64,000 bases of DNA from Neopestalotiopsis rosae (taxonomy: Eukaryota; Ascomycota; Sordariomycetes; Amphisphaeriales; Sporocadaceae): positions 4,960,001-5,024,000 of the forward strand of contig JALGAS010000002.1 of the NCBI GenBank assembly GCA_023078685.1. Direction: 5' to 3'. The number at the start of each line of letters is the position of its first letter. The stretch's first letter is position 1. Made by a program: the position numbers and the translations under genes. Positions 34,591 to 45,402 of this stretch are shown here, piece by piece. The notes under the pieces are model-generated. The model did not search any database, was not told the DNA's origin, and was given only the letters and a program-made list of their open reading frames with translations.

Positions 34591-36236
34591 TCACAGCTCC
34601 TCTCCAACGCGCAGACCACTGCCACCAACCCAGCCCTCGCGCTCGTAGTACCGGAACACCAGCTCGTAATCCTCAAAGTCGTGGACAATGCGGTCAATAC
34701 GGCGATATCCCTTGATCTTCTCAACGCGCTTGCCGCGGCTCGTGCCAGTCGTAGTATCACCAAGCACGCCCTTGGCTTCGAAAAGGGTAATGCTGAAGTG
34801 TCCCGGCTTGAAGATGCCGACCACCTGTTCAATGACATCCGAGGTTTCACGACCATTCTGGCCACCAGGCACATTGGTCTCAAAAGACGCGTAGGAGCAC
34901 TGCGGCTCAGGGGTCACGTGGACGGTAAAGTAGTGAGTAGATTTCTCACCGCCCTCCTCTGGGGGCGCAGGGACAACTCCATTTGCAGAAAAGCCGCATG
35001 GGTTGAACATGTAGGCGTCGATACGAGCGTCGGGATACTTGGATGTTGGGTAGACATCAGAGAGACCGCAACAATCCGAAACTACCGTACCGAGTGCGTG
35101 ACCTTCGGTCGTGAGACTCAATGGGTCAATCTCGGAAAGAGGCGTATTTGCGCCAGGCTGGTCAGACTCGCTCGCCACGCTTGTATCATCGAATGTTTCA
35201 TCAGAGAGACTTTCAGCCGTGCTGGTAGTCTGGATCGTACAGGTGCTACCTGACAAGTCACCCAGACTGTCTACAGCATTCCGACGAGCTTCCTCAACCT
35301 GCAAAGGCAACTTGGCACACGCGACCGCACTCGCGCGCTCCAGGTAGAACTGCTTTGCATTCTCAGGATCCAAATCAGTCATGAGAATCTCCAAGGTCTC
35401 GTCATCGCTCTCGGCAGCACCGTTGAAGGCCGAAGCAAGCCCGGTGGGTATCTTCCACTGACCACTTGATGCCGTAGCACCAGTGGGGGTCCGCTCTTCC
35501 TCGGGGGTGCGCGGTGGCGTCAAGGAAGCCTGAGGAGAGGTGATGTATAGGTACCAATGGTCCCCATTCATCTTGCCCACCATGTAGGCACTTCCGTGCT
35601 CAAACATGTCGTCCAAGAACTTGATCTCCTGACCCCAGCTTCGGTGGGGGAGAGGCTGCTTTTCAGGGTACAAAAAGTTCTTGCGGCTGTAAAAGACCCG
35701 GTATGGGGTCGCAGCAACATTTTCATCCTCAAGAGACTTGACATTGTGGAAGGGAAAGCCAGCTTCGCGAGCAGCAATGCGAAGAAGGCGCTTCAAGCCC
35801 CACAGCAGCGTAGTGGTACCACAAGTCTTCAGGATCAGCTTGTGAGGGAAGACGAACATGCTGGACTCGGAGAGAAGATAGGCATCAATGTGCTCCGAGT
35901 TGACAACGGAGAGCACCTTGCAGTGGACCTCGTCAAGCATGGGGACCCAGGTCTCAGCAGCTACAGCCTTCAAGCCCTCGGGCTTGGCTCCTGCCGGCAG
36001 CGCATCAGCACTGGGGGCAAACCAAACTTCAAGCAGCTTCTCTGGGCCTATGGTCAAGGTTAGCACAATGGACCACAAAGTAGGTAAAAGCTTTGCGAGG
36101 AGGATCTCGTTGGCTACATACCTTCAAAGGCATTGCTTGAATCTAAATCAGCAGCGACATCGTGATTGATGGTCAGCTGAGGAATATCCTCAGATGGGGC
36201 GATAGACTCGTTGGAGGGATGTTCAAGGTCGACCAT
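34591..36236 (-). CDS. SPE2: S-adenosylmethionine decarboxylase
   Basis: Pyruvoyl enzyme that makes decarboxylated SAM, the aminopropyl donor for spermidine and spermine. Exons 36236-36122 and 36047-34591 give 523 residues; the junction restores AFEGPEKLLEVWF. The self-processing site is LSESSMFVF with cleavage expected between Glu99 and Ser100, which becomes the pyruvoyl group. LKTCGTTTLL follows (Cys114 the proton donor), then NFLYPEKQP, GDHWYLY and near the end YASFETN. A Ser/Thr-rich insertion of about 100 residues after the beta-sheet core (about 205-310) makes it longer than the animal enzyme, as in other filamentous fungi. The frame is open upstream to an ATG at 36413, but the family start fits 36236. 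Confidence 0.94.
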
Positions 36237-38773
36237 CTCCGTGCTGAAGCTTGCCTGGCAGCGAGGCAGCAGCTTTCTTTCTTGTGTGGTCCCGTTGGGA
36301 TCGTCCGGTGAGGAACTGCAGCTGTGTGACTGCAGGTAATACAGCGAGCTACCGCGGAGCACTGACTGCTGCTCAAACGAACCTTGCGGTGTCCGTTTGA
36401 GGAGTAGGCCCACAGGTCGGGTGGGAGCTTGTAGATGCTGGCGACGCCAGCTGCAATGGGGAGTTATAAGGGTTCAACGTCTCACGTATGGGACGTTAGG
36501 GAGGTCGGCCACGCGGCAAGAGGACGAGGACCTGTGACGAAGGAATGGTGGCTATTCTCGGGCGCCTCGCTTTGGGCAGATATACCGATACCTGTGGTGG
36601 AGTATCGGAGGAAGGGTGAAGGGCAGATTTGATATCTACAACAGTTGTGCGCGACAACAAGAGCGGCGGTTTAGACTGGTGAGGTATTTGTAGTCGGTGT
36701 TATCTGGGCCTTTTCGGCAAGAAGAATCAATCAGTCAGACATTCGAAGATAACAGAAGCGCCATATATGGGTACAGGGTAGACGAGATATAGAGCAAGTT
36801 GACAGTGTATCTATGTGGAGGCACGGGAGACGACGATTAGGTCATAGTCATGGTGATAATGTATACGCACTTGGCTGGCTTGGAGAAGAGGAAGCGTAGC
36901 AAGACGGCCGGGTTCATATGAAAGGAACCGGTTCAAACACGGACGAGGTTGGTTCTCTCAGTAAGTTGACGCCCAGCGAAAGTCGTGATGCTCCCCGCTT
37001 GGTCAAGAAATTTTTGTCCCTACTGACTGGGACTAGTATTGTTGACTGGATGGATGGAGAAACAGAAAAGAGGTGTTTAGGAAGACGGATGACAGGCAGG
37101 AGGACGAATCAGAATGTTCGACTCATCAGCCAGGCGGGTATTTTCTTCTTTGATGGGCCCCCGATGTACAGGTAGGTAGGTATCCAGAGAAATTTTCTCT
37201 GGAGCTTGGGTTCTCTTTTATTTTTCTCTTCCGTGAGAGATTTCTGAGCAGACGAGGGTCTGGGAGCAGTTGCAAAGTAAACAGCCAAGACAATAGAGCA
37301 ACAGAACAGGTCCGTTTAGCGAGGAGAAGCAGCAAAGTCGAGGGCAGAGACCAAACTTCCAGAGCTTTTTCCTTATTTTCCACAGGTGGATTTGTGAGGT
37401 CACCGCAAGCCCAAAAAGTGGGGTGGGTCAGGTTGCTTTGGGCGCAAAGACAAGGAGGGAAAAAAAAAATTGATCGCCGAGGGGTAAAATCAGGCGCGAC
37501 CCGATGTCAGATCCCAGTCTAGTAAGTACCTATGTACTCTTGGACTCAATGTCAAGTGTATTGATGTATACTACAGTATCGTCAACTTGAACGTTTCTGA
37601 CATGAGTATATAATCTCCCCACTACCTCTTCTTATAAACATGAATAAATAATGTTTGTGATTACCAGAAACCCATGCAGACGAATTAAATGGATGCATGA
37701 TGTTGTGAGACGTGGAATTTGAGCAAACATTGCAAGTGTTTATGCCTATGCGTTCGAGTGCCTACTGTACTATGTATACAGAAATCAAGTGTACGCATGC
37801 ATCTCGCCGCCATCTGCAGGCCGCGTCTTCCCGTTCCGATTTGCGCGCTTCTTGTTCGCCCAAACCGCATACCAGACTACGTTTTGGCAGCGGGTCGGGT
37901 TTGTGCCGTCTACATGTCTCGATTGTTATTTTATGTAAACTCCTACATAGTACATACATTGTATGTAGTCCGTCCCACGGCCGCGGTCCGTCCGGTAACG
38001 TGCGGCCAGATTCTACCATGTACTTGAGTAGTGAAGTTTTTCATAATAGCGTGAGGTTTGTCATATTGCATCTACGATGGTATATACTACTTACTGTTCA
38101 TGGTACACATGAAAACAGTAATTGGGCACGATATATTCGCAGGGCAACCTTGACCGTTTCTTTCTGGCGACGAATCCGTACACACCGATCCACGATATTG
38201 CTTCAAGCCAATAACCATCCCGCATAGCTGTACCGACTGCACATAATCAGCCATATGGTTGTCCAGTGAACCTTTTTCCCACGTGGCCTTGCCTTGGCTG
38301 TATTCCTGATGCATGTTACATCGAGGGTAACACATCCGTTGGGATCTTGACCACTGGCTTTCGCATCTGGTCAGGGCTGTTGACCAGCGGCTAGCCGTGA
38401 GACCCTCCGTGTAACTTATCGGAGGAGATATACTGCAGAATCCGGCGGCTGGCTCAACCGATTTTGGCGTGTGTGCATCTTGTTTGAGCAGCGAATCACC
38501 GCTTCGAAAAGCAATACCATTGGCGACAGCTCTGTGTCGCTTGCAGGTTCCGACGGACTGAGGGATGAGAGTGTGTAGGATAGCTTTGCCATAGTCAATC
38601 CATCACCTTGTTCCGTTCAACACACTGGGCACGCGCTTGTGGCAGGGCTGGCCCGGTAGGTGTCTCATATGTGCAGATCTGCAGGATCGGTGATGCACAT
38701 AGTTTTGTTGTCCGATCAATGTCTTGTACTTCTTTCTCCCATCAAACCTACGATACCGGTAGGATTTCCCCCA
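36237..38773. other. long intergenic region, no gene recognised
   Basis: 2.5 kb, including the leader of SPE2. Poly-A run at 37461-37469. Several TACATAGTACATACATTG-like AT-rich motifs are found near 37940-37970. ORFs at 37712-38227 and others show no domain or splice support. Confidence 0.45.
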
Positions 38774-39768
38774 TCAGCCGATTGCTGTTATCATGTCACG
38801 GGTAATTTTCCTGAAAATGGGCTCCAAGGAGCAGTTGCGGTATTTCTCAGCCAGCAGCGAGGCATCTTTGTTGGCAGGTCCGTCAGCATGCTGCCCAGCG
38901 CCTTGCGAGACATCTTGACCATTGATCAAGGTCCCTTGCGGATAAGTAGGCGTGTTCCCAGTCTCAATGAGCATGACAAACTGAGGATCGATTGGCACGG
39001 CGTCTAGAAATCGAACATTGAATTCCTGCGCCATGACCTGTCCGCCTCCTTTGCTAAAGATGTTGGTACATTCGGCGCAGTTAGGACATACAAATCCAGC
39101 CATGTTCTCAACGACGCCGATCACGGGAATGCCGGTCTTGGAACAGAAATTCAACTCTTTCCTCACGTCGGCCGTAGCCACGGCCTGGGGCGTGGTCACG
39201 ACGACGGCGCCAGCCACTTGACCGGGTCTCGCATCCTTGAGCAGCGTTTCGGCGAGCGATATATGTTCATCCGAGGTGCCCGGCGGCGTGTCAATAAGAA
39301 GGTAATCGACTTCGCCCCACAGGACATCGGACAAGAACTGCCGGACCATGGCCGTCTTCTTGGGGCCGCGCCAAACCACGGCATCGCCGCGTCCGCGCAG
39401 GAGGAAGCCTAGGCTCATGCATCTCAGTTCGCCTACTCCTGCTTCCGGATTCGCACCATGGACCGGCACCGGCAGCCAACCACCCGGGGCTTGTGTGACT
39501 TTTGCGTCCTCGATATTGAACATGCGCGGCATCGAGGGTCCCGTAAGGTCGACGTCGAGAACTCCGACTGAATGACCGGCCAGTGATAGCGACAGTGCTA
39601 GTTGGGTTGTGACTGATGACTTCCCTACGCCGCCCTTGCCCGAAAGCACCTGTGCGGTCCATTGCGTCAGTAACAATCTAGATCTTTCTTCTAGGACAAG
39701 CTGGCGACGGCAGAAGTGGGGGAGGCACAACGTACCAAGACAATGTGCTTGACCTTTGCTAGAGACAT
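38774..39768 (-). CDS. CFD1: cytosolic Fe-S cluster assembly ATPase Cfd1 (NUBP2 type)
   Basis: P-loop scaffold protein that with Nbp35 builds 4Fe-4S clusters for cytosolic and nuclear proteins. A tiny first exon, 39768-39736 (11 codons, [11 protein letters not shown]), joins 39649-38774 in phase 0; total 302 residues. Walker A is [10 protein letters not shown] (14-23), followed by [16 protein letters not shown] and [15 protein letters not shown]. The bridging-cluster ligands are in CPNCAEC. It lacks the N-terminal four-Cys domain of Nbp35, which decides for Cfd1. About 25 residues ([21 protein letters not shown]) are inserted near the C-terminus. A (TGG)6 run, (CCA)6 in the mRNA, lies directly upstream of the ATG at 39768-39786. 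Confidence 0.94.
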
Positions 39769-41003
39769 GGTGGTGGTGGTGGTGGTTTGAGCAAGTAACT
39801 CAATCGTTTGCGAACCGTATGTGAGTTTACTACAAAATGCGCGACCCCTCTTGTGGTGGTTGGGTGTAAAGATTCATAATCTTTGGAGAGACAGGCCGTG
39901 GCCTGAACGACATGAAGGGCGGATGATGTTATCGGGGCCGCTCATCGGCGACGGTCAATTTATCAGCATTTTCGTCACGGCTGATTGGCTGCATAATCAC
40001 CCGCGAATCCCGGAGGTACCCCGTACCTTGACTTAAGTACATACGGCACGACGCGTATCAAATTCACATGTCCATTTACTGATGTCTGACTCTTTTACCA
40101 CATAGTAGCATAGTATCTACCGACCCAACCAACTTCTGCTCCGTATTGCGATATATTTAGAATGGTAAATCCAGGGCTGGGAAAGGCACACGTGGTATGA
40201 TGTCAACCCATTGATTGAGAAAGCGCATAGATGTTTGAAAACGTGTCCTTGATTGCTTTTGGTCATCATTAAAGCTTCAATGTCTTTCAAATGTCTTTAG
40301 AATGCTGCCAAAGCAAGCCAACCATGTACTTATAGAATAGGCTAACTCCACGTACCTTAATCCGGATCGAGCAACCGACGCTCCAGTTAAGCTGCGTCCA
40401 TAGTACTGAGATGGAAGCAATTAAATACAGTAATGATATCAATGCCTCGCGCCTCACCTCTAAAATTCATGCAGCTTTATATGGAAAGAAGCGCCAGACG
40501 AGTGCATCTATGGTTTGTACATTGGTAATAAATACAAAGTTTCGAGGCCTGCAAAGGGGAAATGGAGGGAAATGCTTTCAAACAATTCCAAAGACGGTAC
40601 GAAACAGGCACGGGAGTAGCAGTTGGATTAGACGTGACACCCCTGACCGACCCCCAATTTGGCTCCTTGCCAGCCAATACCTCCAGTCTGTTGCTATTCA
40701 ACCCCGAAACCTCCAAGCGATCCGCAACGCAACCTTCTGCTACACTGCCAAGCGCGTCTCTGGCTGGCCTGGACAAGACCTCAAAAGCCGTGCGCGACAG
40801 GTCCAGTGTGTATACAACGTCGGTGTCGACCCGGGCCGCACGAGTCACCTTTGCTGCTTCACCTCTCGCCGAGTGCTACTACCTACCTCTTCATTTGCTC
40901 GCAAACCATTCGACCAACCGACCGACCACTCATCAATGCTTCGGTCTTCTACATTGAATGACCGAAATATCCGCGACCACCATGACCATTGACTCTCGCC
41001 CTC
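39769..41003. other. divergent promoter region
   Basis: 1.2 kb between CFD1 (minus) and the DPW-motif gene (plus). Open frames at 40411-40992 and 40562-40957 run through the leader but have no domain and end before or at the start of the next gene. Confidence 0.45.
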
Positions 41004-41065
41004 ATGGACGATCCTTGGGGCTCACCTTGGGCTTCCGCTCCCTCCGACGCAGCCTCCAAAAATGA
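40958..41065 (+). promoter_or_regulatory. upstream ORF overlapping the start of the DPW-motif gene
   Basis: An ATG at 40958 and a second in-frame ATG at 40982 (context CACCATGA, A at -3) open a 35-codon frame ending with TGA at 41063-41065. It runs across the main ATG at 41004 in another frame. If the leader is transcribed, it should reduce initiation at 41004. Confidence 0.45.
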
Positions 41066-43663
41066 TCACCCACCGTCTCCGTCACTGCCGCCGAAGTCCC
41101 TACTGAGCCTGCCGCCAAAAGCCTTTTTTGGCGGTAGTCTGAATTCGCCCGGCCAGTCCCCATGGGCTGATCACGGTTTTGGGGACTGGGCAAGTCCGGG
41201 TCCAGTTGATGACAGCGCGTCGAATCTACAATGGGGTTCTTGGGGGGAATCGGGTCTCACTCCTAGAGCCGAGTCGCCAGGAAAGCAAAGCCCAATCGCA
41301 TGGCCAAGCAGCACAGCGACGTCCCCAGGCCTCAGACCTATGCGTTCGCGCTCTTCGACCTTTTTCCGCCAATCATCTCCAGATCCGTGGGCAAACGATA
41401 CGCCCTGGCGCGATGGGGACGAGAGACGGCCATCGAGAGCCGTATCAATCATCTCTGCTACAGACGTCCAGAAAGACACCGTCCCCGTCGACACGCAGGT
41501 CGTGATTCATGTCGAGGAGCCACGCGCTGGCATTGCCGAAGAGACTGATCTCCGAGATCAGCTTGATGCGCGAGATGGGAGAAGAGAAGGAGCAACACCG
41601 GCTTCCAATGGTAGTCTGGCAGCCGAACCCGAAGGGCACGAAAGTCCATCAAGACCTTCATCCACTTTTTCCGCAGAGAGCTCACATGGTCAGGAGCAGC
41701 AAGACTCTCCAATCACGTCAGTAGATGAAGAGGTTAACTTTCGTCCTCGGAAATTAAGGAGAAAACCATCATCAAAAGTATCGGACCTGGTGGGCCTATA
41801 CGACGGACTGGCGCGAGCTGCGTCAGACGGCAGTGAAAGTCGCCCCGCGAGTCGCAAAAAAGCCCTGGGCCTTTCCCAAGAGGCGAATGATGAGACTGTA
41901 GATGCTAGTGGAGGGGACGCTGGTGGAGGAGACGTGGTTCTCGAGCAGGAACCGAGTGTTCTGGAAGACTCCAGGATCTCCATGTCCTCTGGCGGATCCT
42001 CTACGCCAAAAATCCAGCCACAAAATAGGCTCAGCCAGAGTAGCCATGCACAAAGCGACGGAGGTCATGACCCGGTAGCTGACGCACATGCCCTTGCTCT
42101 GCGGGAGCTCACGGAAAAATATGGAACCATCACATTTAATCCAGACGTAAAGATGCTCGATAAAGCTTTTGATTCCAAACTCGATCCCGGCCATGGGGAA
42201 TACGTTGCTCCAGACGGCCTCACCGATCGCATTATTACGGACAGTTTTGAAACCGTCGATGAGAGGAAAGCTTGGTACCGTGTCTCCAGGTTTGGCTCAA
42301 TGCGAAAGCACGACTCGGGAGACGAAGAAAACTACCATCGTATAACATGGCAGACATCACGACTTCATGACGACGCCATCAAAATCGTTCGGCGGTGGAT
42401 GGAGGAAGACTCGATTTCTGGCAAGCCCATCCTCGGTGGTGGCAAGAGAACGAGCGCCTTCAACTGGGACTCAGCGTCCGCGCCTGTGGCATTGGACAAG
42501 GTCTTTGCTCGCAGATCTCTAGGGGGGCGCCCAAAGGCCGCCGGCTCGAGCGTCCCCATGGGGCATACTCCGTCAGTATTCTCCTCCAATGTCTTACGAT
42601 CCGCCGTCCAAGTGGTCCGCGAAGAAGCAAAAGTGCCTACAAGGAGAGGGTTCGAGTCGCAAAGCTCACGCAGCACATGTCTGACCGAGCTGCTCATCAA
42701 CGTGCATGGGCGGCAACTTGCTAATAATGAGTCTGTAGTACATCATCAATCGGTTCTCTCAACAGTGTCACGGAGGAACCGAGGTTTCTCCCCGGGCCCG
42801 GCGGCTCACTTGCCCCGAGCAGCATCGGCACACCGTCTGCCTCTGTTTCACCTATAACAAATTTTGGCTGGAGTACGAGACCCCCAGCGGCATCCATTAT
42901 GACGACTCGGTCAAGCTTTCATTCCTTGGACATTGAAAGACCACCTCAGAAACCTATAAACTCTTTAATTCCGGGACCACTCTCTCCAGCACCACAGCAG
43001 TCCCAATCGATCAATGGTCACCATGGTGAGGTTCTCAAGAAAAGCAATGACGACGACGATGATGAAGATGACGAAGAAGAAGACGATTGGGGAGAGATGG
43101 TATTTTCCCCTACTCAGGCAGCATTCACAAGTGTAGAAGATGAAGGCCTGTCTCGAGGCAGCTTGGATGATTTTTCGAAAATGTCGGTGACGGAAACTCC
43201 AAGCGCCCATACCAAGTCTGGGGGCCAACAAGCCTGCGATCAACCATCGAATCCACAGCAGCAGGCCTTGGAGGCCAATGCCCCGGTTCTGTATAGTCAC
43301 GAACCAAGTCGAAATGTGCGACCGGGGCATAAACCAGACACAGATCCGTGGACACCCATCGACTTGAACATATTAGAAACGCCTTCGGCCACGGTACCAG
43401 TGTCTCTCCCTATCTCAGGCATAAGTCAGTCTTTGACGAAGCCTTTTTCGTCGTCGTTGTCTTCGTCGCCGCCACCAGCATCCAAGGCTGCAGTTAGTAA
43501 TTCTTCCATGGACGCCAAGATACAGTCGAGCCGGTCGAACACTCCGGTCTCTGCACCCATCGTCCCTGCAACCATGGCTGAGAGCTCCATCGAGGCGGCG
43601 GACACTCGGGCAATTGAACAAATTCTTCAGGGACTCCCTGATCTCAATTACATGTTACGATGA
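41004..43663 (+). CDS. large Ser/Pro-rich protein with DPW motifs and acidic stretch
   Basis: Two frames are joined by an intron near 42,65x-42,738. Exon 1 starts at 41004 (MDDPWGSPWASAP); exon 2 most likely starts at 42739 after TAG, with a GCTAAT branch-point-like site at 42720. The 5' splice site cannot be fixed, so total length is about 850 residues. The protein is mostly disordered (Ser, Pro, Asp, Glu). Tryptophans cluster in short DPW or SPW motifs (residues 3-5, 8-9, 53-54, 127-129, and another DPW at 43343-43351). A more ordered segment around 42110-42410 (ALRELTEKYGTITFNPDVKM to IVRRWMEEDS) may be the folded core. A run of Asp/Glu lies at 43045-43090. I recall similar long unnamed proteins in Sordariomycetes; the function is unknown. 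Confidence 0.72.
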
Positions 43664-44353
43664 GTTCTGTAGTACTCCTCGTCAGTACCGCTTTAAATTT
43701 TTCCCATGATATATATTTTAACTAGCCTTGCTATATCGCGTAGCTTACAATATGGGAGCCTTAACATGGCTGGCTATGTATGAGCGGGCACTCATTGGAG
43801 TAGGAATTGTTGGAAAACAATAAATATCATGATAGACTCAGCTGCATATAACAAAGCATGTATACTAGATAGAAAATTCATTGAATATTTACTGGTTTCG
43901 ATATGAGCTCTTCTTGCCCGGTGATGAAGTGGGGGGTCGGCTTGTGCTCGATTTGGAAGTTAGTCTTGTCTGTCTCTGATGTCTTGAAGTACTCTGGAAT
44001 GCCCGGCCGCCAGCGTAGCCTGGACATGGATTCTGACAACCGCGGATGTCTCAGTTTGTGCAATGCTGTCTCCTGCCGTCATCGGTACCATGGCGAAGTA
44101 GGAGGAAACACACGCATACAGTCAGTCACATACGTCGGTATGTTAGATGGCTGGTGAATTCCCGACGCGGAAGTACTTCGATTCATTGAGTGCTCGATCA
44201 TGGCATACTTGGTGGTTAAGTGAGCAAACAATAGTGGCTACTTCAAAATCAGAGTTGGCCCCGAAGACGTATCCTCGTTCTGCCTTTCTGGAACATATAT
44301 GGGTGGACGAGAGCTCGCCAATGTGACAATAGGCGATATTGCTCCAACTCGAC
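43664..44353. other. intergenic region, no gene recognised
   Basis: 690 bases of 3' flank and promoter; no domain-bearing ORF on either strand. Confidence 0.4.
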
Positions 44354-45402
44354 ATGCGTACGGCATCAGTTGCGCACCAGGCTTGTGGGGAGCAGGACCA
44401 GGCATCCGTTTGCAGCACTGGCAATGACACATCTCGGATGGCCTACGTCGCGAGTGGACAGCTCTCCCCGGCTGAGCGACGTAGAAAATTGCCGCGAGTG
44501 ATGCTGGCGGTTCTCTGCGTCCTCCTCCTCTCGTCGGCCGGAGGGATAGCGCTTGCCATTGTCCTCATTTTTGAGCCCGTTGAAGCTCAAGGCGCCTGTC
44601 TCTCACGCGACGTCATCCTGTACGCTGCGCTTCTTTCGCTTTTGTACATGGCACTGCACATCAGAGCATCACTGCGAGATCATGCCAAGAGGCAACGGGG
44701 ACCGCCACATGTGTACGGGGATTATCTTCACGCAAGTGCTCTTGTCGTTGCCCGCCTGTCCATTGTCGCCTGGATCTGTGCTCTCATCGCAACAGCTGCC
44801 ATGATCGCCAAACCTCCATCACCTCCACTCCAGGGCCTGGTCGGCAAATCGCCGATTTTGAACCTGTTGGTTTGCATTGGTGCACTGTATGTAGAGCGAG
44901 TTTCCTGACCTTGGCTTCATCTGGACCTTCTTTTGGCAGCTGACCACCCCTTGAGATAAGGCCCTCATTTGCCATCATACTCTGTACCATAGAGAAGCAT
45001 ACAACGATATCACCCTTTGCAACGGCCGGTTTCTCGACATCGTCTTTGCTGACCTGCCGTGTGAGTGCGTTTGCTCAAGACCTGGCGGTCGATGGGAATA
45101 TCTCAAGGCGCGGATCTGTACAAGAGGCAGCGGAGAAGGGGGAGGGGGGGTCTTCCATCACAATGTCCAGCGCCGGAATATTTCAGCCCCTTAGAACCCA
45201 TCCAGCGGCCATGATCCGCCAGGGTAGGGTTCTGGAGGGCATATCGAACGCCGATCCGACCATCTCACCAACAAGTCAGCAGCGTGTGGGGCTCACACGA
45301 GCACAATCATGTCCGTCTACCATTTCCATCGAACAAACAAGCCCTCCCGAGCCTGCGTACCTGCCTGGGGGCTGGCGTACGGAATTCGGTACCACGTCGT
45401 GA
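44354..45402 (+). CDS. putative four-TM membrane protein
   Basis: Two exons, 44354-44886 and 44961-45402, give 324 residues. The donor is GTATGT; the acceptor AG at 44959-44960 was chosen because the nearer AG at 44939-44940 brings in a stop at once. Hydrophobic segments lie at about 48-73, 86-103, 128-152 and 166-186, the last spanning the splice junction. The N-terminal 45 residues and the C-terminal 130 residues are polar, the latter rich in Ser, Pro and Gly (EKGEGGSS, TSPPEPAYLPGG). Small hydrophobic tetraspan proteins of this layout are frequent unnamed genes in filamentous fungi. The first ATG in the frame is at 44354. No function is proposed. Confidence 0.62.

Noticed and set aside
36237..36413. 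N-terminal extension of S-adenosylmethionine decarboxylase from an in-frame ATG at 36413
   Set aside because: The added residues are not family-like, whereas the start at 36236 gives the usual fungal N-terminus.
40411..40992. 193-codon plus-strand ORF upstream of the DPW-motif gene
   Set aside because: No domain, composition typical of non-coding DNA, overlapped by other ORFs; probably leader or promoter.
42739..42960. Alternative third frame after 42739 reading to LEYETPSGIHYDDSVK and a stop
   Set aside because: It ends soon and is unlike the Ser/Pro-rich composition of the protein; the other frame continues for 300 codons with matching composition.
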